Positions 17,048 through 24,676 of a stretch of 37,826 nucleotides of DNA are shown here, in pieces (positions within the stretch are counted from its first letter, which is position 1; each line of letters opens with the position of its first letter). The stretch is from Acidimicrobiaceae bacterium (GTDB taxonomy: Bacteria; Actinomycetota; Acidimicrobiia; Acidimicrobiales; Aldehydirespiratoraceae): NCBI GenBank assembly GCA_026708645.1, contig JAPOUM010000015.1:1-37826 (forward strand), in the 5' to 3' direction. The position numbers and the translations under genes are program-made. The notes below the pieces were generated by a model. The model worked only from the letters and a program-made list of their open reading frames with translations, was not told where the DNA came from and made no database searches.

Positions 17048-18802
17048 GTGACCGAGCCGCAAAGATCCCGGCGATTCTCGGGCTCGGTGATGGTGGCGCT
17101 GGGCATCGCGGCCAGCCGCCTGGCCGGGCTGGGCCGCGAGACTGTCGCTTCCCGGCTGCTGGGCAACACCGCCGCAGGCGACGCCTTCACGGTGGCGATG
17201 CGCATCCCCAACCTTCTGCAGAACCTGCTCGGCGAGGGCGTGCTGTCGGCGAGCTTCGTGCCCGTCTACAGCCGACTGCTGGACGAGGCAGCCCGAGAAC
17301 ACGACGAAACCAACGATCCCGACGCAACCGACGAGCCGGGACGGATCGCAGGGGCTGTGGCGGCTGCGCTGATGCTGATCGTGGGTTTGTCGGTGGCGCT
17401 TATCGTCACGCTGGCGCGGCCCATCACTTTCGTGCTGGCACCGGGGCTGACTGCCGACCGCTTCGAGCTAGCGGTCTCGCTGGTGCGCGTCACCGCGCTG
17501 GGCGCCGGTTTCGTGGTGCTGTCGGCGTGGTGCCTGGGCGTACTCAACAGCCACAGGCGCTTCTTTTTGTCTTACGCGGCGCCGGTGCTGTGGAACGCGA
17601 CGCAGGTGGCGGCGCTGATAGCCGCCTGGCTGCTGGCGTTCGACCTCGACGACACAGCAAGAGCACTGGCCTGGGGGGTGGCCGGAGGCGGTCTGGCCCA
17701 GCTGCTGGTGCAGTTGCCGCTGACGCTGCGCCTCATCAAAGGGCTGCGCGTGAGGCGGCTGCGTAACCATCCTCGCCTGGCCGAGATGCGGCGCCGTTTC
17801 GGCCCTGCGGTGCTGGGCCGCGGCGTGGTGCAAGTCTCGGCTTACGTCGACTTGATGCTGGCCTCGCTGCTGGCCACCGGCGCCGTGGCTGCGCTCTACC
17901 GGGGACAAATCCTCTACATGCTGCCGGTGAGCCTGTTCGCTATGAGCGTGGCCGCTGCGGAACTGCCGGAAATGTCACGGCTCGCCGATGATCCGCTGGC
18001 GTTGGCGGCGCGCTGTCGGGCAGCGACGCGCAAAGTGGCGTTCTGGATGCTGCTGGCGACCGCCGTCTATCTGGCGGCCGGCGACCTGCTGGTGGGGCTG
18101 CTGTTCCAAGGCGGCGTGTTCACCGAGCAGGACACCGTGCTCGTGTGGTTCGTGGTGGGCGCCTACGCGCTGGGGTTAGCGGCCACCGGCTTGAGCAGGG
18201 TGCTGCAGAACGTGTGCTACGCCAAAGGCGACACGGCAGGGCCGGCAAGGATCGCCGCTCTGCGTGTGACGGTGGCCGCCGCGGTCGGCGTCGTGACGAT
18301 GTTCCCGCTCGACCGTGTGCTGGTGACCCCCGGCGGCCTCGTGGACGACAGCGGCAACGGCGGCTTCTGGGGACTGGCCTGGGCTTTGCCGGAAGCGCAG
18401 CGCTCTCTGGAGGACACGGTGCGTCTCGGTGCGGTGGGATTGGCTCTCGGTTCGGCGATAGCCGCTTGGACTGAGCTGGTTCTGCTGACCCGGCGGCTGG
18501 CCGTGCAAGAGGCGGTCCGTGAGGCGCTGGGCGCGCCGCTGATCGCGGCGGCGTTGACGTTCGTGGCCACCGCGGCGTTGAAGTTGCTGATCGGCGGCTG
18601 GCCTGTGCTGGCGTCGGCGCCGCTGGCGGGCGGCTTCGCGGCAGCCGTCTACGCCTTCGTGGCCTTCCGGCGCGGGGTCGCGGAGTCGCAGCTGCTGCTG
18701 GAACCGGCGCGCAGGATCATCTGGCGCAGATCCGCCGATGCAGACGACCAGAGCGAAACAGACGACCCGAACGAAACAGACGAACCCGACAAAAACGAGT
18801 AG
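17048..18802 (+). CDS. murJ: Lipid II flippase
   Basis: A 584-residue MurJ/MviN family membrane protein that flips lipid II for peptidoglycan synthesis. The family N-terminus is clear: SRLAGLGRETVASRLLG, GDAFTVAMRIPNLLQNLLGE and GVLSASFVPVYSRLL. About 14 hydrophobic segments follow. The C-terminus is a short hydrophilic tail rich in D, E and N that overlaps an alternative upstream extension of the next gene. The start is GTG at 17048. It is transcribed divergently from the export operon and pairs with pspA downstream. The cytoplasmic kinase-like extension of some actinobacterial MurJ proteins is absent. Confidence 0.93.
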   Translation: MTEPQRSRRFSGSVMVALGIAASRLAGLGRETVASRLLGNTAAGDAFTVAMRIPNLLQNLLGEGVLSASFVPVYSRLLDEAAREHDETNDPDATDEPGRIAGAVAAALMLIVGLSVALIVTLARPITFVLAPGLTADRFELAVSLVRVTALGAGFVVLSAWCLGVLNSHRRFFLSYAAPVLWNATQVAALIAAWLLAFDLDDTARALAWGVAGGGLAQLLVQLPLTLRLIKGLRVRRLRNHPRLAEMRRRFGPAVLGRGVVQVSAYVDLMLASLLATGAVAALYRGQILYMLPVSLFAMSVAAAELPEMSRLADDPLALAARCRAATRKVAFWMLLATAVYLAAGDLLVGLLFQGGVFTEQDTVLVWFVVGAYALGLAATGLSRVLQNVCYAKGDTAGPARIAALRVTVAAAVGVVTMFPLDRVLVTPGGLVDDSGNGGFWGLAWALPEAQRSLEDTVRLGAVGLALGSAIAAWTELVLLTRRLAVQEAVREALGAPLIAAALTFVATAALKLLIGGWPVLASAPLAGGFAAAVYAFVAFRRGVAESQLLLEPARRIIWRRSADADDQSETDDPNETDEPDKNE

Positions 18803-18812
18803 AGTCTCAAAC

Positions 18813-19583
18813 GTGTGGAAAGCTCTTAAACGCCGTTGGAAATACTTCACTGCTCGTATGGCGGGCCGATTCGAGGAGAACGCCGACCCCAAGATCCAGA
18901 TGGAGCAGGCCATCACCGAAGCGCGCGAGCAGCACCGCCGGCTCAAAGACCAGGCAGCCAACGTGATCGCCAACCACAAGCAGACCGAGATCCGCCTCAA
19001 CCGGGCGCTGTCGGAGCTGGAGCGAGTCAACCGCAACGCCCGTCAGGCGATCATGATGGCCGAGGAGGCCGCCGGATCAGACGACACGGCCAAAGCAGAC
19101 TCCTACACCACTGCCGCGGAGCAGCTGGCGGGGCGGCTGATCAGCCTGGAAGACGAGATCGAAGGCCTCAAGGGGCTGCTGTTCCAGACTTCGGAAGCCG
19201 CCGACCAAGCCAAGGCGGCGGTGTCGCAGAATTCGCTGAGCCTCCAAGAGAAGCTGAGCGAGCGTCAGAAGCTTCTGGGCCAACTGGATCAGGCCCGTAT
19301 GCAAGAGCAGATGAACGAGGCCATGACCACCCTGTCGGAGTCGGTGGGCGAGGACGTGCCGACGCTCGCGGAAGTCCGTGAGAAGATCGAATCCCGCTAC
19401 GCCAAAGCCAAAGGCGCCGCCGAGCTGGTGGAGCAGGGCAGCAGCGAAGGCCGGATGCTGGAGATCGAGGCCGCCGCTCGCAACCAGGAAGCCAAAGCGC
19501 GGCTCAGCCAGATCCGCGAGCAGCTCGGATTCGCGGCGTCATCACCCCCGGAGATCCCCCAGTCCACACCCGCAAAGGACTGA
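18813..19583 (+). CDS. pspA: PspA/IM30-family membrane-stress protein
   Basis: About 256 residues from GTG 18813, chosen because WKALKRRWKYFTARMAGRFE then matches the amphipathic N-terminus of the family. An ATG at 18738 would add 25 Thr/Lys-rich residues that overlap murJ. The rest is predicted coiled coil: NADPKIQMEQAI, EAREQHRRLKDQAANVIAN, MMAEEAAGSDDTAKADSYTT. PspA proteins bind stressed inner membranes as ESCRT-III-like assemblies. The gene starts 10 bp after the murJ stop, so the two are probably one transcription unit linked to envelope integrity. Confidence 0.9.
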   Translation: MWKALKRRWKYFTARMAGRFEENADPKIQMEQAITEAREQHRRLKDQAANVIANHKQTEIRLNRALSELERVNRNARQAIMMAEEAAGSDDTAKADSYTTAAEQLAGRLISLEDEIEGLKGLLFQTSEAADQAKAAVSQNSLSLQEKLSERQKLLGQLDQARMQEQMNEAMTTLSESVGEDVPTLAEVREKIESRYAKAKGAAELVEQGSSEGRMLEIEAAARNQEAKARLSQIREQLGFAASSPPEIPQSTPAKD

Positions 19584-19651
19584 AACCTCTTAGCGGCCCG
19601 CGAGCCCGATCTCTGGTGCCATCAAACTTCCCTGGAAGGCCTAATCGCGGT

Positions 19652-19725
19652 AATAGCGGTAATAACCGCATTAGAGCACCGCTGAAGAGCACCTGAACTC
19701 GCAATAGCGGTAATAACTGCAATAG
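19652..19725 (+). promoter_or_regulatory. Candidate operator: two 23-bp repeats before fic
   Basis: AATAGCGGTAATAAC followed by CGCATTAG at 19652-19674, and AATAGCGGTAATAAC followed by TGCAATAG at 19703-19725: 20 of 23 positions identical, starts 51 bp apart (about five helical turns). The first also contains GCGGT-AATA-ACCGC, a short inverted repeat. The second ends 19 bp before the fic start, a position that fits repression. The Fic protein's own C-terminal helix-turn-helix is a plausible binder; that is inference. Confidence 0.5.
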
Positions 19726-19744
19726 TCGAGGCTAGACTGTCCGA

Positions 19745-21073
19745 ATGGGCAGACTGGTGGATGCGGAGGGCTGGCTGTTCTCGAACGGTGCCTACGGACG
19801 CAAGCAGTACACAGCCTTCGTCCCCCACGAACTGGCTGGATGGTCGCCTTCGGTGCCTGGTCGTGTCTTGAGTCCGCTGCTGACCGCCGCCGAGGGACTG
19901 AAGACGCTCGGAGGCGCCGCTGATGTCGCTGCAGCAGTCGGTGCTTGGCTGAGAGCGCGCGACGAGAGCATCCGGTCCAGCCTCATCGAGGGCGTGCGTT
20001 CGACTGTCGCGGGTCTGGCCTGGGCGCAGTATCGGCAAGCCGCGGGAGAGTCCTTGCACGACGAGGAGGACGCTCTCACCTTGGGAGCTTCGAGACAGAT
20101 CGACCAAGCCGTCGATCTGGGGCGCCGCATGAAATCGGGACAGGACTGCACGCTGGACGATCTCCTGTCGTTGCACAGTGCTCTGTTCGCGGGCACGCGC
20201 GATGAACGCCTCGGCGGGCGGCTGCGCGACGAACCGATCTGGGTCGGGCCCCCGAACTGCACCATCGATCAAGCGACGTTCGTGGCGCCTCCCGACTCTG
20301 CGGTGCCAGAACTGCTGGAGGACCTGATCCGGCACATCAACGACTCCGACGACCCGCCTCTGGTTCTGTCCGCCGTGACCCATGCCCAGTTCGAGACGAT
20401 CCATCCATTCGAGGACGGCAACGGACGCACCGGACGGGCGCTGATCCAGGCAGTCCTGAACGCGAGAGGCGCCCTGGAGGGGGCTGCGCCCATAAGCGCC
20501 AGCCTGGAAGCCGACCGCCGAGGCTACTACCGAGCGCTCGGGCATTGTCAGACGCCCAGCCCGGCCGGAGACCTCGCCGCCCGCGATGCTCAGCTGCTGC
20601 CGTGGCTGGAAGTCTTCCTAGGCGCCTGCCGACGCGCTGTGACCGACGGGCAGCGAATGAATCGTCGGGTTCGAGAGATGCAGAGCAATTGGCGCAGGCG
20701 GGTGAGAGTCATGTCAGGCTCGACGACGGACAGGCTGCTCGATGCGCTGCCGACGATGCCCGTGTTCACCGTCGAAACCGCCTGCGAGCGCCTCGACGTG
20801 GGCGAGCGGTCCGCTCGTCGGGCGGTCGACTCGCTGTCAGAGGCCGGCATCGTCGCTGCGGGCGCCCGACGCAACCGCAAGTTCACGGTGCCGGATGTGA
20901 TCGACATCCTGAGCGGCGCGTCTCCCGAAGGCGGGCGGCAGCGGACAGCGACCGCCGGCAGAGAGGATCACACCCGGATGAGGGCGTCGGCACAATGCAC
21001 CCACAGAGGCACGCGCTCGAAACTCCAATGCGTGCTAGCGGTCGGCCACGCAGGGGCGCACCGCTACCGCTGA
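19745..21073 (+). CDS. Fic-family protein with C-terminal winged-helix part
   Basis: A 442-residue Fic protein, predicted to transfer AMP (or another nucleotide part) to target proteins. The active-site loop HPFEDGNGRTGR (220-231) is complete. An N-terminal inhibitory helix motif SSLIEG (78-83) fits class II Fic proteins, which block their own ATP site until relieved. The Fic/DUF4172-like N-terminus (VPHELAGWSP) and a C-terminal DNA-binding region (VETACERLDVGERSARRAVD) are also present. The last 30 residues carry a Cys/His motif (CTHRG, CVLAVGHAGAH) of unknown role. It stands alone on the plus strand, preceded by a repeated operator-like sequence, so autoregulation is plausible. Confidence 0.92.
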   Translation: MGRLVDAEGWLFSNGAYGRKQYTAFVPHELAGWSPSVPGRVLSPLLTAAEGLKTLGGAADVAAAVGAWLRARDESIRSSLIEGVRSTVAGLAWAQYRQAAGESLHDEEDALTLGASRQIDQAVDLGRRMKSGQDCTLDDLLSLHSALFAGTRDERLGGRLRDEPIWVGPPNCTIDQATFVAPPDSAVPELLEDLIRHINDSDDPPLVLSAVTHAQFETIHPFEDGNGRTGRALIQAVLNARGALEGAAPISASLEADRRGYYRALGHCQTPSPAGDLAARDAQLLPWLEVFLGACRRAVTDGQRMNRRVREMQSNWRRRVRVMSGSTTDRLLDALPTMPVFTVETACERLDVGERSARRAVDSLSEAGIVAAGARRNRKFTVPDVIDILSGASPEGGRQRTATAGREDHTRMRASAQCTHRGTRSKLQCVLAVGHAGAHRYR

Positions 21074-21137
21074 GAACCCAACTGGCTTGATTCGTGTCGG
21101 GGGTGTTTGCTTAGCGATGGTAGCTAACGCTGCTGGT

Positions 21138-22436
21138 TCAAGCGGCGGGCAGGACTACCAGGTCGTTGGCGTGGATGACGACGTTCGGGGCGCCGGGCGG
21201 CAGATCCTCGCGGCGGCGACCGACGGCGCTGCGCAGTTCCTCGCCGCTGTGACGGGCCAGGCCCTTGGCGAAGACAGCGCCGTGCTGGTCCTGCACTTCC
21301 ACAGGCGAGCCCGCGTCGAAGTCGCCGCCGACTGAAGTGACCCCGATCGCCAGCAGGGATTTGCCTCGCTCCAGCGCGGCCCTGGCGCCGGAGTCCACCA
21401 CGATCACGCCCTGGGAGACCACGGCGAAACCGATCCACAGCTTGCGCGCCGGCAGTCGCTGAGCAGACGCCCTCACCAGGGTGCCGACCCCCGCCAGACC
21501 GGCTGCGGCGTCAGCCAGCACGTCGGGTCGTCTGGCGTCGGCGATCACGGTGGGCACGCCCGACAGCGACGCCACCCGGGCCGCGGTGAGCTTCGAAGCC
21601 ATGCCGCCGCTGCCGCGCCTGGTTCCCGCCCCGCCGACGCGGCTGGCGAGCATCTGGTCGAACTCGACGATCTCAGATATCAGCGAAGCGTCGGAGTTGC
21701 GGCGGGGGTCGTCGCTGAGCACGCCGGCAGTGTCGGTCAGCAGCACCAGCAGATCGGCCTGCACCAGGTTGGCCACCAGCGCGGCTATCCGGTCGTTGTC
21801 GCCCCAGCGGATCTCGTCGTCGGCGACCGCGTCGTTCTCGTTGACTATGGGCACGACGCCCAGATCCAGCAGCCTGCGCAAAGTCTCCGCGGCATGCACG
21901 TACTGGCTGCGGATCACGAAATCCAGCGGCACCAGAAGCACCTGACCGGCCACCACGCCGAGGCGCGCGAAGATCTCCCTGTAGATGCCCATCAAGGCGC
22001 TCTGGCCGACGGTGGCGACCGCCTGCAGAGTCTTGATGCTGGAGGGCCGCCGCTCGCCGCCCAGATTCAGTTCGGGCAGGCCCGCGGCGATGGCGCCGCT
22101 GGTGACCACCAGCACGCGGCTGCCCGAACGGCGCAGCTCGGCGACCTCGCCGCAGAACTTCTCGAGCGCGGCCCGGTCGATGGCGCCGATCTCGTCGGTG
22201 ATCGACGAAGTGCCAATCTTGGCCACGACGGTGCGCTCCCCTGCGGCGCGGCCCGACCCCGCAGCCGACCCCGGCGACGGCGCTCCCGCCTCTGGAGCGG
22301 CGGCATCAGCAGAAGCGCCAGACTCTGGGTCGCCTCTTTGTGGAATGACTGCTTCAGGAATGACTGCTTCAGGGACGCCGGATTCCGGGACGCCGCCGCT
22401 ACTGGCGCCTGCTTCAGGAGCGGCCTCGTCAGGCAT
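21138..22436 (-). CDS. proB: Glutamate 5-kinase
   Basis: ProB phosphorylates glutamate to start proline synthesis. I chose ATG 22436 (MPDEAAPEAG), which overlaps the obgE end by 8 bp; the protein is then about 432 residues. The first 65 residues are an A/P/E/G-rich extension not usual for the family. The kinase begins at RTVVAKIGTSSITDE and carries VVTSGAIAAGLPEL, VPIVNENDAVADDEIRWGDND and GAGTRRGSGGMASKLTAAR. A C-terminal PUA domain follows (about 75 residues, ending PGAPNVVIHANDLVVL). Its partner proA is displaced 7 kb downstream. Confidence 0.95.
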   Translation of the reverse strand: MPDEAAPEAGASSGGVPESGVPEAVIPEAVIPQRGDPESGASADAAAPEAGAPSPGSAAGSGRAAGERTVVAKIGTSSITDEIGAIDRAALEKFCGEVAELRRSGSRVLVVTSGAIAAGLPELNLGGERRPSSIKTLQAVATVGQSALMGIYREIFARLGVVAGQVLLVPLDFVIRSQYVHAAETLRRLLDLGVVPIVNENDAVADDEIRWGDNDRIAALVANLVQADLLVLLTDTAGVLSDDPRRNSDASLISEIVEFDQMLASRVGGAGTRRGSGGMASKLTAARVASLSGVPTVIADARRPDVLADAAAGLAGVGTLVRASAQRLPARKLWIGFAVVSQGVIVVDSGARAALERGKSLLAIGVTSVGGDFDAGSPVEVQDQHGAVFAKGLARHSGEELRSAVGRRREDLPPGAPNVVIHANDLVVLPAA

Positions 22437-23814
22437 GTCGAGCACCCGGAACACTGTTCGCTTCGCCCGGTCCGCCGGAACCGGCATCGACGGCGCCGGC
22501 TTCATCGTCGCCATCGCCGTCTTCGGTGTCGGCGAGATACGCGAAACTGAAATCGCCGATGCGGACCTCGTCGCCGTAGACAGCTCCGGCACGCGCCAAA
22601 GCCTTCTCGACTCCGAGGCGCCTCAGACGGTCTTGCATATAGGCGAGAGCACCGGCGTCGGTCAGGTCGCTCAAGGCCACGGCACGACGTGCGGCCCGTC
22701 CGCGCACCTCCCAGAGGCGACCGTCGAGCCGACGAACCGCTACCTCCTGCGCCGGAGGCAGCGGCCGATGCAGCATCGGCGCTTCGACGACCGGCTCGCA
22801 GGCGCGCGCCTGCGTCACCAGCCTGCGAAGCTCGCCCAGCGTGTGGGCCACGCCCTCGCCGGTGACCGACGACATGCGCCCCAGATGAGAGACCCCAGGC
22901 GAAGAATCGCTCGGCTCGGGCAGAGCAGCCTCTTCGGCGGTGTCGGCGCGGCTGCCGACCACCAGCCGGGGACGCTGCAGCAGCTCGGGCCGGTAGCGGC
23001 CCAGCTCCGCGAGCAGCACCGACAGCTGCTCAGCCGGCGAGCAGCCAGCCAGCTCGCACAAGTCGACCAGCACCAGCAGCACCCGTGCCCTTTCCACATG
23101 CCGCAAGAAGCGATGACCCAGGCCGCGCCCCTCGCCGGCGCCTTCGATCAATCCTGGAATATCTGCCAGCACCATCTCGAAAACGTCGTCAAAAGAGTCC
23201 TCCAGACGGCACACCCCCAGATTGGGTTCGAGTGTGGTGAAGGGATAGTCGGCGATCTTGGGTTTGGCGGCCGACACTCTGCTGATGAAAGTCGATTTGC
23301 CCACGTTGGGGAAGCCGACGATCGCCACGTCGGCCAGCAGTTTCAGTTCCAGACGGAGCCAGCGGCGCTCACCGAACTCGCCCTGCTCGGCGAAGGCGGG
23401 AGCGCGCACCCGGTTGGACAAGAAGCGCGCGTTGCCGCGGCCGCCGACGCCGGCAGCAGCAGCCAGCCAACGCTCGCCGTGAGCCGAAAGGTCGGTCAGC
23501 TGCGAACCGTCGTCGTGGTCGAGCACCACGGTGCCCACCGGCACCGCCACCTCGGTGTCGTCGCCGCGGGCGCCGTGGCGCCTGTTGCCCGAGCCGTGCT
23601 TGCCGTTGCCGGCCCGGCGATGCGGGTGATCGCGGAAAGCCAGAAGCGAAGAGACGTTGCGGTCCGCCACCAGCCAGACGTCGCCTCCGGCGCCGCCGTC
23701 ACCGCCGGAGGGACCGCCGCGGGCCACATGCGCCTCACGGCGGAAAGCCACGCAGCCGGCGCCGCCGTCACCGGCAGTGACGTGAAGATTGCATTCGTCG
23801 ACGAAACCGGACAC
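22429..23814 (-). CDS. obgE: Obg-family GTPase
   Basis: A 461-residue GTPase involved in large-subunit ribosome maturation and stress control. The N-terminal glycine-rich Obg fold (GDGGAGCVAFRREAHVARGG, PSGGDGGAGGDVWLVAD) is followed by the G domain with G1 GFPNVGKST (Lys173), switch I IADYPFTTLEPNLG and G3 DIPGLIEGA. A C-terminal OCT domain follows (WEVRGRAARRAVALSDLTD). The usual G4 motif NKxD is replaced by SRAD (VVGSRADTAEE), which is notable because G4 sets guanine specificity. It sits in the conserved order rplU-rpmA-obgE-proB. A 225-bp gap separates it from rpmA. Confidence 0.96.
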   Translation of the reverse strand: MSGFVDECNLHVTAGDGGAGCVAFRREAHVARGGPSGGDGGAGGDVWLVADRNVSSLLAFRDHPHRRAGNGKHGSGNRRHGARGDDTEVAVPVGTVVLDHDDGSQLTDLSAHGERWLAAAAGVGGRGNARFLSNRVRAPAFAEQGEFGERRWLRLELKLLADVAIVGFPNVGKSTFISRVSAAKPKIADYPFTTLEPNLGVCRLEDSFDDVFEMVLADIPGLIEGAGEGRGLGHRFLRHVERARVLLVLVDLCELAGCSPAEQLSVLLAELGRYRPELLQRPRLVVGSRADTAEEAALPEPSDSSPGVSHLGRMSSVTGEGVAHTLGELRRLVTQARACEPVVEAPMLHRPLPPAQEVAVRRLDGRLWEVRGRAARRAVALSDLTDAGALAYMQDRLRRLGVEKALARAGAVYGDEVRIGDFSFAYLADTEDGDGDDEAGAVDAGSGGPGEANSVPGARHA

Positions 23815-24039
23815 GCCTCAAGCCTAAGACGCCGAGCGAAGCAGACGAGCCGACTGCGTCCGCACAAGACTGGGGCAGCGGCACACGCGCCGTGCAAAAA
23901 CACGCTCGCAACGTTGTGGCCGCGCTGTCAGGGAAGCCGACCGGCGCCCAGAGCGCCCTCGGTTGAGACCGGTAGCCGCCGTGCTGCGCTGCCACGCAAA
24001 GAGAAGCGGCAAGACTGACGGACGGCGCGCCCGGCGCTC

Positions 24040-24297
24040 TCAGACTTCGGCGGGGACCACTTCGACGAGTTTGCGTCCGTGGCGGGCGCCGAAGCGCACC
24101 ACGCCGTCGGCGGTGGCGAACAGAGTGTCGTCGCCGCCGCGGCCCACATTGGCGCCGGGATGGATCCTGGTGCCCCGCTGGCGCACGATGATCGCTCCCG
24201 CCAGCACCCGTCCCCCGTCGAAGACTTTCACCCCGAGCCGCTGCGCGTTGGAGTCGCGTCCGTTTCGAGTGGAGCCCCCGCCTTTGGTTTTGGACAT
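24040..24297 (-). CDS. rpmA: 50S ribosomal protein L27
   Basis: An 85-residue L27. The characteristic [36 protein letters not shown] and [16 protein letters not shown] are complete. L27 reaches the peptidyl-transferase centre. The chain starts MSKTKGGG, so there is no N-terminal cleavable extension as seen in Firmicutes. It lies 51 bp after rplU in the same operon. Confidence 0.98.
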   Translation of the reverse strand: MSKTKGGGSTRNGRDSNAQRLGVKVFDGGRVLAGAIIVRQRGTRIHPGANVGRGGDDTLFATADGVVRFGARHGRKLVEVVPAEV

Positions 24298-24348
24298 GAC
24301 TGATCAGCCTTCTTTGTCGGCAGCCCTTCAGGCTTTGTTCACAGGCCC

Positions 24349-24657
24349 TCAGGCCTTCTTGATGTCGGTGATCTCCAGAGTCGCCAGCGTCTGGCGATGA
24401 CCCCAACGGCGCCTCTGGTTGCTTTTGGACTTGTAGGTGAAGCCGCGGATCTTGGGGCCGCGATGCTCGTGCAGTACCACTGCCGTGACGCTGGCGCCGG
24501 CCAGTTCCGACGGCGTGGACAGCACCGAGGCGCCGTCGACCAGCATCACCGGGCGCAGCGAGACCTCCGAGCCGGGCTCGCCGACGCGTTCCACGTCGAT
24601 GGTGGCGCCCCGCTCCACGCGGTACTGCTTCCCGCCGGTTTCAACGACTGCGTACAT
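24349..24657 (-). CDS. rplU: 50S ribosomal protein L21
   Basis: A 102-residue L21: MYAVVETGGKQYRVERG at the start and GFTYKSKSNQRRRWGHRQ near the end, which is the 23S rRNA-binding signature. It starts 19 bp after the RNase E/G stop and precedes rpmA. Confidence 0.98.
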   Translation of the reverse strand: MYAVVETGGKQYRVERGATIDVERVGEPGSEVSLRPVMLVDGASVLSTPSELAGASVTAVVLHEHRGPKIRGFTYKSKSNQRRRWGHRQTLATLEITDIKKA

Positions 24658-24676
24658 GACTGAATCAGGTTAGCGG

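Noticed and set aside
21985..24018. 677-residue plus-strand frame over proB and obgE
   Set aside because: Shadow of two certain genes on the opposite strand.
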